A DNA stretch of 64,000 nucleotides from Dimorphilus gyrociliatus (Eukaryota > Annelida > Polychaeta > Dinophilidae), in contig CAJFCJ010000013.1 of NCBI GenBank assembly GCA_904063045.1, positions 788,156 to 852,155 on the forward strand. Reading direction: 5' to 3'. Below, piece after piece: positions 12,349 through 23,692 of this stretch (positions are counted from its first letter, which is position 1; the number at the start of each line of letters is the position of its first letter). The position numbers were made by a program, and so were the translations under genes. The notes beneath the pieces were generated by a model that did no database searches, was not told the origin of the DNA, and saw only the letters and a list, made by a program, of their open reading frames with translations.

Positions 12349-12852
12349 AAGAGTGAGAGAGAGAAAAACAGGGAAAAGAGATAAAGTAGAAAAAATGATA
12401 AAGCTTTAATCCGTTGAATAAGTTTTGAAGTTTTATAATATAGTTATGGTGTTTTTAAGTGTATTTTAAGTAAATCTTTGAATATTCTAAAGTATCTTTT
12501 ATCCTATTTCATTACAGATTAGTTAAAAAATAATCGTCTTCCTTATAAACTGCAATAAATACTGTAAAAAAAATTATCTATATTAAAAAGTACTCAATAT
12601 TATATAAAATACATTAATTAGCATAATGAAAGAGTTATTATCACAAATTTCCGCTCATATAAATATGTTACCGGTCAATTATTTGAAGGGTATCTGTATG
12701 CAACATATTTTTTGCATTAGGCCTAGATGTACATTACATTAATCCATATCTTTTTGTTTTTTCCCCCTTCTCCCCACCTCTTTCCTGATAATAAACAAAC
12801 TAGATATTCCGAAAAGTTGATAAGCTAAGACCAATAGTTTGCTGCTATTACC

Positions 12853-14053
12853 ATGGCGGAAAAAGTTTCAAGGCTTCCGAATTGGATATTCAATTGACCA
12901 AAACTCCAAATCCCAAACCGGATGACAAAAATTTGCCATTTGGTAAGACTTTTTCGGATCATATGCTAAATATAGACTGGGATCCGAAAATGGGATGGTC
13001 CAGACCAAAAATTTTACCTTTTCAAAATTTTAGCATGCATCCAGCTAGTAAGGTTTTCCATTATGGAATTGAGGTTTGTTTTGTTTGTTTTTCTCATTTA
13101 AGATGTTTCATTCTCTTTATTTTTAGCTCTTCGAAGGATTGAAGGCCTATAGGGGTGCAGACAATGTTATCAGATTATTTAGACCAGATAAGAATATGGA
13201 AAGAATGATTGAGACGGCGAATCGGTGCGAATTTCCAGATTTTGATGGTAATGAACTGATCGGTTGTATTAAAAAATTGATAAGCATCGATAGAGATTGG
13301 GTACCAAATTCTCAATCATCGACTCTCTATATAAGACCAAGTATGATTGCTACAGAACCATGTATTGGGATAGGTTTTTCGAATCAAACGAAATTGTTCG
13401 TGATTACTGGACCAGTTGGAGCCTATTATCAGACTGGACTTAAACCAGTTTCCCTCTTAGCCGATCCTCAATTCGTTAGAGCTTTTGAAGGAGGAACCGG
13501 ATACTATAAAATGGGATGTAACTACGCGCCAACCATTCAAATTCAATTGAATGCTCTAAACGACCATAATTGCCAACAAGTTTTATGGTTATACGGTCCT
13601 GAAAGGGAATTAACGGAAGTAGGGACCATGAATATATTTATCTATTGGATTAATGAAAGCGGCGAAAGGGAACTGATTACTCCATCTTTAGAAAAGAAGA
13701 TAGTGTTACCTGGTGTTACTAGATTATCTCTACTTGAGCTAACAAGAAAAAAGAAGAAATTTAAGGTAACTGAAGGCAGAATAACAATGAGTCAAATAAT
13801 AAAAGCCTTGAATGAGAATCGTCTAATAGAAATGTTTGGTTCGGGAACAGCTTGCGTAGTTTGTCCAGTAAATAAAATTCTATACGATAAAGAATGGTAT
13901 GAAATTCCAACTATGGAACAAAAGGAGCCACTTTGTTTGCAATTATACAGCGAACTAACTGATATCCAATACGGCCGAAAATCATCAGATTGGGTAGAAG
14001 AAGTTGTAGAGAGTACCAATGAAAAAGATGTTCTTTCCAACTATAATTTATGA
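12853..14053 (+). CDS. BCAT: branched-chain amino acid aminotransferase
   Basis: PLP-dependent class-IV aminotransferase that interconverts Leu/Ile/Val and their 2-oxo acids. Two exons (to 13073, then 13127-14053) are joined by a 53-base phase-0 intron. Family landmarks: FGKTFSDHML, GWSRPKI, FHYGIELFEGLKAYRG, SLYIRP, GYYKMGCNYAP (the Lys is the PLP Schiff-base residue), QQVLWLYGPE, EVGTMNIF, FGSGTACVVCPV with the redox CXXC found in mammalian BCATs, and IQYGR near the end. The homologous frame can be followed upstream through SFKASELD, but no ATG lies in that frame before a stop at 12801. The well-placed ATG at 12853 (ACCATGGCG) is one base out of phase. Either an upstream exon (perhaps a mitochondrial presequence, acceptor near 12836) supplies the start, or one base is missing in the A-run 12860-12864. 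Confidence 0.93.
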
Positions 14054-14367
14054 TCAGTCATTATTAATTAACAATCCTTTTTATCTCTTTGTTTATTAGA
14101 CAAACTATATCAGTTTTAATCATAGATTAGACAATTTACGAAAATTAATAATATGAAAAAAAAGAACAATAAAAAACCTATCGTAAATAGTCAATACATT
14201 TTCTTTTATCATAAAATGTCATAAGTTTGTCATAGATTTTGAACAAAATCGGAACTTCATTAAATTTCTCCATTCACGATATTCGTTAAAAGATTGATTG
14301 TTAAGATTGTTAAATATTAGATGAAAATTGAAGATAGAGAGAAGGACAATATTTTGATTAATTCTTA
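14054..14367. other. convergent 3' UTRs of BCAT and the Cys-repeat gene
   Basis: The two genes end tail to tail, 314 bases apart. An AATAAA on the plus strand lies near 14168 and TTTATT (minus-strand signal) near 14091, so the two transcripts probably overlap at their ends. Nothing else was seen. Confidence 0.5.
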
Positions 14368-17300
14368 TCAGAAATAATTAAACTTGAAGAAAACTTGTGA
14401 CAAAGATATAGAAATAAAAAGATAAAAAGTATTAATAAATACAGTTGGGGCACTACTCTTTCCTTTGATTATAGCTGTATTGCATCTGTCGCCTGTACAG
14501 CATACTGAACATTCTGTCACTTTTATATTGCCATCCGCTGATTTACATACTTGATTCTTATCGGAGCAAGTCTCATTTACACATCCTCTAGAAATGTGGA
14601 TAGTTCCATTTTCGAATTTGGTGTGGGACATCTACAATAAGTTTTTAAAAGTATAAATACTGCGTTACTATTCTCGGAGATAGAATTTCAACCTTGCAAG
14701 ATTTAGTACTTCCCAGGCCGGGACAAACCGTATTTGTTGAATTTGTGTCTAATATTTCTTGAGCACAAGCGGAATCTTCTCCAACTCCGCTACAGGCAAG
14801 GCAAGATTCTATAGGAAATTATATTTCTCATTAGATTTTTGTTTGTTTGTTAATTTATCTGTTCTTTACCTGCACAGTTGAAACTATCAGGAGTAAGAAG
14901 GAAAGGAGATTTGCATTGAGAACAATAAGGTTTTTTGTCAAAGCAACTGTTACAACCACTTATACCGCAACCTACAAAGTTTTAATTACAGTTAGTTTTT
15001 TTAGTTGTTTAATCTAAATGCCGTTCTTTTAATAACTTACTTATGCAGGCGGTACCGTCGTCCTTCAGTACGTAGTCGGCCTTACACGCAGTGCATTTAA
15101 ATGTGCTTTGTGAGTCCAGGGAGCATTGGGAGCATTGAGGAAAGTTTTCAGAGCAAGCTATTCGTTTTCAAAGAAAAAAGAAAATTATCATTCTTATCTT
15201 ATCTCTGTTATGTCATTGTTTTGTTTGTTTTACCTTTACATTTTCCATCGGCAGCCTTAAAATGTGTTGATTGGCATTGAGAACATGCGTCGGCTGTTGT
15301 ACACGAGGCGCAGTTTGCAGGACAATTGGTGCACGCTTTAGCAGCTGCATCGAAGAAAGTACCAGATTGACATGATGAACAGGATTCACCATCCGAGCAG
15401 GATAAGCACTTGCTAATGCAGTTCTTACAGACTTTTGCAGTATCGTCAAAGTATGCGCTAGAACTTTGGCATTTATCACAACTGTCCGCTGATGTACAAG
15501 TTGCGCAACTGGTCGGACAGGCTGAGCACGATTTTGCAGTGTCGTCCCAAAATTTAGTTGCCGCACATTTACTACAAGATTGCCCATCTGAACATTCCAA
15601 ACAAGAGGCAACACAAGGTAGACAATTGGTTCCAGTACTATCTTTATAAAACTGTCCCATACAGGTATCGCACTTGGTCTTATCGGAAGAGCAATCGGCA
15701 CAATTGGCAACGTCGCAAGAGGTGCAGGTTTCCAAGAATTTTGTGTCCATGCAAGTTAAACAGGAAATTGTTCCCCCAGTAGCGTCTTTTTTACAAGTAA
15801 CGCAGTTTGCGCTACTTGTATGGCATTTCTTTTCAGTTTCGTCCCAACATCTATTACTCAGGCACAACGAACAAGATGTAGCACTTGTACATCGAGCACA
15901 ACCGTCCATGCAGTCTATCGGAAGAACGATTTTGTTTGAGGAGATAATGATTACAAAAGCTACAACTTACTCTCGCAAGATTTCTTCGCAGCGTCCCAAT
16001 ATCTTTCATTCTTGCAAGTAGTACAAACAGTGCTGCTCGAGCATACATTGCAGTTGTTTGGGCATGCTTTACAGGAATAATTTTGCGATAGTTAGCTAAT
16101 TTATTTCTGTAATAAATTAATAATAATAATAATATTTACCGGAACAAGATTTCGCACTAACGAAGAAGCCTGATCCACAAGCTGTACAACCTTGATCTGT
16201 TTCACAAGTGGAACAGGAAGGATGGCAAGCTGTGCAGACTTTTGCAGTTGTATCGAAATAATGATTAGCGTTACAAGTTTTACAGGTAGTTCCGTCAGCG
16301 CATTCGGAGCATTTGGTAACGCAAGCTAAATAATAAAAGAGAAGAGATTGAATGACAATGATCCTATAACGTAAGAGAACAAACCTTTGCATGATGTTGA
16401 TCCAGAGTCCCAATAAGTTCCGGCAATACATTTATCACAATTATCATTGGCTGTACACTTTAGACAATTTTGAACGCATGAAACGCACTCTGTTCCAGTC
16501 CAGTGTCTTCCAATGCTTGCTTGAACATTGCAGATGTTGCACTTTTCCTCCGTATCCAAAGTCATTCCTACAGTACACTGCTTACATTGGAAAGCATCTG
16601 GTGCTGCTTCATGGCGATAATATCCATTTGTTGAACATTTAGTACAAGTAGAACTGGAAGGACATTCAACACAGCCTTCTGAACATTTTCGACATTGGGA
16701 GGCCGCTGTTTCAAAGTAATTACCCCAGACTGCGGTACCGCATGATTTACATTCAGGTTCAGTTTCAATGAGACAATCTGAAGGAGAACAAAAAAAAAAT
16801 AAAGGATAATATGTGAATTTTAATTTTAATACTATTCCTTACCTGTGCATGATGATCCTGACCAAATTTTTCCAGTAGTACACATACTGCAAGAAGTTGG
16901 AGAAGAGCACGTTTCGCATTCGTTCGGGCAACTCTTACATTCGTTATCGTGCCAAACCTTTCTGGCGCATTGAGCACACTTAGCCGAAGAATCTAGAGTA
17001 CCAGAAGCACAGTTCATGCATTCTGATCCATCCCAGAACCAACCAGTCTTACATTGAGTACAAGTATCTTCGTCACAAGATGCGCAATTCATATCGCATT
17101 CTATAATTAGAAGAGAAAAGCGCAAATTTAAAACGAGTTGAATTGAACGACTAATCAACAGAGAAATAAAAAAAGAGGCAAAAATTTACTATAGCAGACA
17201 CCGGAAGCCATCGTCCAAGCTTTAGGCTGCATTGTTTTAGTTGCACAACCCATACATCTATCCGCCGAATGAATTCTTCCGGTTGTACAATTCATTGGAG

Positions 17301-20300
17301 TATCTAATTAAAAATTCATAAAGAGAATCTCGTTATTTGGTTATTTAAACAGACAAAAGAAAAAGATAAAACCTCTGCAAAGAGAAGATGAACTCTCCCA
17401 ATATTTATCCTCGCATTGATTACATTTTCGTTTAGTATTTAAATTCTGAGCGCAATTTACGACTAAATTGATAATAATGCGTTAAATGATTGTATAGAAG
17501 GTAATAAGGAAGATATAGCTGATTGTTTATCGTTACCTTTACAAGTTGTATCGCTCGGATCCCAGTATGTTTTTGGACATCTTTCGCATTTGATTTCATC
17601 AAGTGTTGAAGGATCATTCGGACAGACACCAATTTCTAAAGGTTTATAATAAGAAAAATGAATATAAATAACGTAAATAAGGAGGCTTACGTTTGCATTC
17701 AGCCAATTTCCAAATTAGTTGTTTGCAACTATTACATTTAGATTTTGTAGTTTTAGTTTCGGCAATTGTGCAATCCTCAGACATCACTGAAAAGAGATAA
17801 AGAGGGAAAACAATGATAAATGTTCATAAAGATAATAGAATTCTCTTACAAACGCAAGTGCCATTCTCCCAGAATACACCTTCGAATCTACAGGCATCGC
17901 ATTCAAGTTGTTTTGTGAAAGTTGCGAAGGTACTACAATCGGCCACAGCTAGAAGAAAGATGAATAATTTATACCCCATTTATATTGAATGCTTGAGTTT
18001 ACTTACTTTTACAAATGTTACTTTCAAAATAACGTTTGGGACAGGAATTACAAGCAGCTTCAGTTAGAGATGTGGCACCGCAATCGACAGCTGGAAAGAG
18101 TTTTTTTAAATTAGTACCGATTAATAACAATATATTTATAACTTGCCTTGGCATTCGTTTGATCCTGTATCCCAATTTTTACCTCTACATTGTTCACATT
18201 TAGTTTGATCAAAGGCACCAGAACAAGTGGGAGCAGCACAAGTACCGCTCCATACTTTTCCACAAGCTTCACACTCTAGCTGAGTGGTAGGAGCTGAGCA
18301 ATCTGATGCCTCAGTGCAGGTGCCATTGAAATAATAGTTGTACCAAGGTGCGCAGGAATTGCATTTATCAGCAGTATCAAGTCCAGCTAGATTAGTACAG
18401 TCCACTGTGGAACAGGTACCGCTAAAGTATCGGCCAGGACAAGCGTCACACTCTGCTTGATCACTTACATCGGCAATAGGTCTGGAACAATCGACGACTT
18501 GGCATTTATTAGCCATCCAAGCGTGATAAGGGCATCTTGAACATTTCATTTCGCTTCCAGAAAATTCTCCTTGACATCCTTCCGGAAGAGGTATACAAGT
18601 ATCGGGTTGCCAATAATTCAAATCACAAAGTTCACACTTCTGCTCCGAGTTTAAAAGTGCTAGATTATTGCAATCACTAGCATCTACGGATGAAGGGAAA
18701 CAATAGATTAGTTGAAATCTTTAATTAATATAATAGCTGTTAAATAAATAACGAACGGAAACAATCGTTGCTAATCCATCCCTTATTTGGGCATGCATTA
18801 CATTGAGTTTCAGTCAATGAACTCTGACTACAGTCAACATCTAGGATAAGGGTAAAATAGTTCGTTAAAATTGTTTTATTATACAAAGTATATCTTTTTT
18901 CGATTTTGAAGAGAGAAAAAACCAACCAGTGCATTGTCCACTCGCCCAGAAGAGAGATCTATCACTTTCGGGGCATTGCCCACATTTTCCAGCGGAATTT
19001 TTATCAGCAAATGCTGCTGGGCAAGTCTGGCAAGAAGATTCCCAATATTTATTAGGACAGGCTTGGCATTTAGCCTGAGAATTTAAATTAGCCGCTACGC
19101 AAGCTTTTAACAAAATTAATAGTATAATTTCTATATTAACATAATTATTAATCAATTATTTACCTTTGCAAGAGTTCGAATCCCAAACTTTACCATCGAT
19201 ACAACGTTGACAATTATTTGCCGCTGTACACATTAAACAATCCGTTGGACAGTCTAAAAAATAATGTAAAATGATGAATATTCACGAATAAATTACTACG
19301 AAATTAAAATAATTACAATCGCATTGATTACTATCCCAAAATCTTCCCAAATTTGTCTTCCTACATTTTGAGCAAGTTGTTGAAGTTAGAGAAGGACAAG
19401 CTAATTTTAATAAGAATTTTCATTTTAATTAATCATATATAAAGTTTTCCTTTCATCCTTCTAACCTTCGCAAGCATTATCTGTAGTTAATCTATATTCC
19501 TTATCGCACTCTGAACAACCAGTTCCATCTGCGTACTCTGAACAATGACTAGCAGCTATGACAAAACAAATTGGTATAGTTAATTATCATTTGGTTGATT
19601 TTTTTATTTGTTTATACATACAATTACACTTAGTTTTATCTGAAGTTAACCAATATCCCAACTCGCATGATTTACAACCTGAGCTTGTTTCGCAATTACC
19701 GCAATGATCGATACAATCTGCATATTTAGGCGTATTGGTTAAAAAAAAATAGCTAACTTTTAATACTTTTCTACTGACTTATGCATGTTGAATCTTTGAA
19801 ATATTTTCCAGTTGCGCACAAGTCGCAAGTACCTGCACTTTTGCATTTAAGGCATAGTAGATTATCGCCAAGACAAGCTTTAAATTAGGAGGACAAATTA
19901 GATATAAAGATATATTACAGTTTTTTTTACAGTTGTTTAAATATCTTACCTGCACATTGTTTAGTAGAATCTAAATAAAATCCTTGGTGGCAAACCTCAC
20001 ACATTGACGAAGATTTACACTGAGCACAGTTTGCAGGACAATCGGCGCATTGAATTTCGGATGGTTTATTAAAATAAACGGCCATACATTTTGTACAATC
20101 TTTTGTAGATGTACATTCTGCGCAGTTACCAGGACAAGCTGAACATTTTTTATCATCAGTTAAAAAGTAACCAGTTTGACATTGTGTACAAGTTGTCTTA
20201 TAGTCGTTGGATGGTTGAGTACACGAAAGGCAATTTGAAGGACAACCTGTAGTTTGTTTTTTTTTGGTAAGAAAATATTAATAAGATGAGAGAAATTATG

Positions 20301-20498
20301 ACAAACGAACGCACTTAAACACTTTAATTTGTCTTTTGATAATAGTTTGCCTGCTGAACAATCCATACAAATAGGATCGGGATTAGGGCACGTTTTACAA
20401 TTAGTTATAGCTGTACAAGCTTCTTCTTCAGCACTAGTTGGTACGTATAAATTGAGAAGAACTATTAAGAGTAAGATCTCAGTCCTGAACTTCTTCAT
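14368..20498 (-). CDS. large secreted Cys-repeat protein with C-terminal Ly6/three-finger domain and GPI signal
   Basis: Twenty-five exons give 1510 residues in one frame. Exons, 5' to 3': 20498-20315, 20246-19950, 19877-19779, 19717-19622, 19555-19466, 19400-19317, 19253-19164, 19103-18927, 18840-18757, 18683-18147, 18090-18007, 17948-17850, 17786-17691, 17635-17537, 17462-17373, 17303-17190, 17100-16843, 16777-16385, 16325-16140, 16066-15971, 15914-15234, 15157-15041, 14971-14870, 14808-14693, 14631-14368. It starts with a signal peptide (MKKFRTEILLLIVLLN, cleavage near PTSA), followed by dozens of ~30-residue furin/growth-factor-receptor-like units of the form CPxxCxxCxxxxxCxxC. The last three exons add a C..C, CC, CN pattern ending CCTGDRCN, typical of Ly6/uPAR domains, then a small-residue site and a hydrophobic tail, as in GPI-anchored proteins. 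All introns are phase 1 except the last (phase 0). One intron has a GC donor (after 18147). Function unknown; extracellular adhesion or coat role is inference. Confidence 0.85.
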
Positions 20499-21143
20499 TT
20501 CTTCGTTTTGTTTATTGTATGTTTTTTCCTCCTTCAAACTTGATGTTCTTATACCTATTTCTCGTTTGTTCTTACTATCTCGATTCCCTAAAAGTCTGTT
20601 CATTCTTCTTGACTTTATATACAAAAATTTTAAAATCTGTTTACGTATCCAAGGTAATACAACAAACAAAAATAATAGAGTAATTGGTAAAGTGATATTT
20701 AATTAAATATTGAAACTTATAGCTTACACAGTGAAAGAGGGTAAAAAGGCGAAAGCTGTTTATAAAACATATTTATTAAGATTACACTTAATCTTACGAA
20801 ATAAAAAAAACAATACAGAAATCTACTCAAAACTTTATTTTACAAACTTTACAAACTTGATAAACATATATCATTTTATGTAAATTTAATTTGTTAACTT
20901 AATTAGCCCTAACCTTTGACCTTTTTAACTTATTTAGTGTGCTATATAATATTTGTATTATTCTTTAAAAGCTAGTAATGAAAGAAACAAATCGTTTCTG
21001 TTTTTTCTTTTTTTGTCCGTAATAATTATCATCTAATACAAACGAATCAATTTATTATTGAATAATAGGCCTACTAAGTAAATAGTTCACGCATAACATA
21101 GAGGCGTTTAGTTTTGTTTTTTTTAAAAAAAAATAATAAGTTT
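20499..21143. other. 5' region of the Cys-repeat gene and intergenic DNA
   Basis: The minus-strand frame stays open upstream of the chosen ATG (20498) to 20669, but that would bury the signal peptide behind ~57 charged residues, so the downstream Met was preferred. The rest is A+T-rich, with a TAGGCCTA palindrome at 21066-21073. Confidence 0.5.
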
Positions 21144-22526
21144 TTAATAGTTAACTTTGAAAAGATGACAAATGGATTGTATATACTTCATAATGCTTAT
21201 CTTGCCTTGATTGTATTGTTCCCGGCAATTAATAGCAAATTGCCATTTAACCTTTTCATCAGCTTTCTCGATTGAAGGTGTTTCTAGTTTGTCAAGGATT
21301 GAATAAGATTTATTTTGTATACTCATAACAACGTCTATAAAATTCCATATATGTGGATTTGGGGTTAGGGTAAAACCTTTTTCTAATTGATAGAGTTGAG
21401 CGCAATTTGAAGATCTAGGAACAAACGGTCCCGGTTCATCCGCCCATAAACAAGGTGGAAATTTAGCATTAGGTCCCACAAAATTCTCCCAAACATAATT
21501 TATAAATCGATTTAATCTTTTATCATGGATTGGTTGAATTTCGATTAATTTCTGAAATACACCTTGAATTTCATCCGATCGAACGAAAGCCATACCAAAG
21601 AAATTAATTAACCAGTTGGAGACGGTCTTATCGTATCTATAGGCCGATAAGAGATCGTATTCGAATATTTTCCAATAGAATTTTCTCGATAAATTGAATC
21701 TACAACATTTAATAGTGGATTTTGGGAAAGTTATTTTGAAAGCTTCGATAGCATTACTTTCAAATTCAAGAATTAGATTTTCTGGTTGAAAATCTTGTCC
21801 ATATTGTAATGCGATACTTTTTAGGCAATTTAATATGTGTATATAATTCTTTAATGTATTTTCTGGTAGGAGAAAATATATAAGTGGCACGTAATGACCA
21901 TTAACAAATCCATGTAGAGTAAATAGCTGTTCAAAATATTTTGGGCAATAATTTTGGGTTGTATCGCCTAAAAAATAACTAAAATCTGATAGTTTTTGTA
22001 GATTAGTATCGCAGGAAAGGCCTATTATTTCATTTTTAGTATCGTTTAGAACAAGGAAACTTTCTTTTCTTGTTGTTTGTAAATTAAAACTTTCGATATT
22101 TGCTTGTAAATCTGCCCGACTTTGAGGTAATTTTCCATACTTTAATCTTTTAACGCGATAAACGGCTTCCTGTATTGATTTCTTATCCGAAGAATTCAAT
22201 AAATATTCCTTGTTTGTAAATTCCTTTTTCATTAATCTAGACGGTTTGGATAAAGGTTGACACTGCTCTTTAGCTATTTTCTTACAGGCATTTCGAATAA
22301 TATGCCTTTCAACAGATTGGCTAGGTAGGCCTTGATGATTATGTATACCTTTAACATTGACGATATTTTCGCTCTTTGAATCCGTTTCAATAGAACAACT
22401 ACACATTTTATTCGTACAGTACCAAGAAAACAATTCATTCTTCATCTTCCTCTTGAAAGTGAATTTATAACCATTCAGAATGATGCAGGGTCTACCCTTA
22501 TTGGACGTGGTAAGGCTAAATTCCAT
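21144..22526 (-). CDS. FLYWCH zinc finger plus MULE-transposase-derived protein, catalytic residues degenerate
   Basis: A single 460-residue open frame. Residues 1-65 form a FLYWCH-type zinc finger (GRPCIILNGYKF, Cys37, Cys42, then His62-x-His64). Residues ~155-430 resemble a Mutator-like (MULE) transposase core: GDTTQNYCPKYFEQLFTLHG, the VPLIYFLLPENT segment, and a downstream PNPHIWNFID block. MULE cores usually have Asp in DFE, a CxFH element and a TNNxxE element; here these read EFE (Glu254), CRFN (Asn278) and SSNCAQ (372-377), so only the first acidic residue (Asp188) looks conserved. No terminal inverted repeats were found. The frame is nevertheless intact and an acceptor-like CTGTAG just upstream of the ATG suggests a 5'-UTR intron. 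It is either a domesticated DNA-binding gene or a recently inactivated element; I lean to domestication. Confidence 0.75.
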   Translation of the reverse strand: MEFSLTTSNKGRPCIILNGYKFTFKRKMKNELFSWYCTNKMCSCSIETDSKSENIVNVKGIHNHQGLPSQSVERHIIRNACKKIAKEQCQPLSKPSRLMKKEFTNKEYLLNSSDKKSIQEAVYRVKRLKYGKLPQSRADLQANIESFNLQTTRKESFLVLNDTKNEIIGLSCDTNLQKLSDFSYFLGDTTQNYCPKYFEQLFTLHGFVNGHYVPLIYFLLPENTLKNYIHILNCLKSIALQYGQDFQPENLILEFESNAIEAFKITFPKSTIKCCRFNLSRKFYWKIFEYDLLSAYRYDKTVSNWLINFFGMAFVRSDEIQGVFQKLIEIQPIHDKRLNRFINYVWENFVGPNAKFPPCLWADEPGPFVPRSSNCAQLYQLEKGFTLTPNPHIWNFIDVVMSIQNKSYSILDKLETPSIEKADEKVKWQFAINCREQYNQGKISIMKYIQSICHLFKVNY

Positions 22527-23692
22527 ACTACAGATATCTAGAAAAGAATAAAATAAGGAGATGCAAAAGAGCAGCTAACAATAAACCAAAATAGAAAATC
22601 TTTAAAGAGTATATCATGAATATTGATAACTTATTATTTATTTTTATTGCAAGGCGTTAAAAAAATATAAAAGATTACCTAACAAACTTATATCTTCGTT
22701 CAAATCTTATTTACAAACATGCTCTCCAAATGAGACAAATGGTAAGAGCAAAAGCGGAAGAAATTAGTAAATAGTAATTAAATACTTACAAAAAAAAGAT
22801 ACTTTATGTCTGAAGTTACTTGGCAAACTGACTTTGGCAAACATTAAAAGTATGCCAAGTTAGTCAGAGATTTAATATATATATATATATTTGTTAATAT
22901 TTAATTATGATTTATTAACAAAAAACTCGTACTTTTATTTATAATCTAAAGTATCGTTATTTCATAACAAGCTGTAGCTATTTCTCTCTCTCTCTCTCTC
23001 TTTCGCTTGTCTCTTTCTTTCTCTTCCTTTCCGTTTCAATATCCGATAAGAATTAACTTAACCGATGGAGTGCAAATAACTTTATGGCCTCTTGAAATCT
23101 TCTTTTTTTAAGTACAAACAAGTTAATTTAAATAAAAACGACTGTCTTAGTTACAATCTGAAGAGATTTATCTGCAGTTCAAAGTAATTTTTCATTCTAT
23201 ATTATTTATTACTTCCGTCTCGTTGAAAAATGGTTTTAGTCATAAAAAAACAAGTAACAAATGGTAAAAGTTCACTAAAAAGATTAGACTTTTTCCATTT
23301 CGAACGATAATTTTCAGCCCAAAAAAACAGCTTGTTTTTCTGTTTGAAACGTTAAAATATGAGTTATTGATTAGGAAACGAATAAGAATATCTATAAATA
23401 AAATAGATTATTGCAAAAAACATGATTTATTCTTAATAATATTATCTACTAAACAAGGCGGATAGTTACTATCTTTAATTAAAAGTAGCAATCTAATAAA
23501 AATGTTTCTCTTCATTTTTATGACTAATCATAAGAATATGATCTCTTGGCGTTATTATTTCTCGACTTATTTACACTCGACATGTGGTTAATCGAATTAG
23601 ATCCAAAGCGTCTAATTGGGTTGAGCAAATTTTATATTGACAAACGCTAATCGTTTTAAAGCCACTTGCAGAAAGGCGTTGATAAGTGAAAC
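22527..23692. other. intergenic between two divergent genes
   Basis: Contains an 8-bp inverted repeat (ACTTGGCA near 22819 and TGCCAAGT near 22853), an AT run (22875-22891) and a TC run (22983-23000). It must hold the promoters of the FLYWCH/MULE gene (minus) and the lectin/sushi gene (plus), but no clear TATA element was identified. Confidence 0.45.
22983..23000. repeat. (TC)n microsatellite
   Basis: Perfect TC dinucleotide run in a pyrimidine-rich stretch. Confidence 0.85.

Larger units (their letters stand above)
9457..12836. other. intergenic with possible non-coding exons
   Basis: No protein-coding exon could be supported. At 10330-10403 there is a stretch with unusually high G+C that ends in a good donor (CTTAAG|GTAAGA). 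At 10643-10652 ten bases lie between a pyrimidine-rich acceptor (TTTTTTGACAG) and a strong donor (GTAAGC). These could be 5'-UTR or lncRNA exons on the plus strand. An 8-bp inverted repeat (10295-10302/10315-10322) precedes them. TAGGCCTA palindromes occur at 10060, 12078 and 12718, and a GA repeat at 12324-12348. Confidence 0.4.

Noticed and set aside
14368-14631. Separate small Ly6 gene starting at Met 14631
   Set aside because: That Met follows an acceptor directly, has no signal peptide, and the first half of the Ly6 cysteine pattern lies in the preceding exons 14971-14693, so it belongs to the larger gene.
15213-15710. 165-codon alternative minus-strand frame inside the Cys-repeat exon
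   Set aside because: It is a shifted reading of the periodic Cys-repeat sequence (Val/Asn/Leu-rich) and does not match splice phases; the true frame has the regular CxxC pattern.
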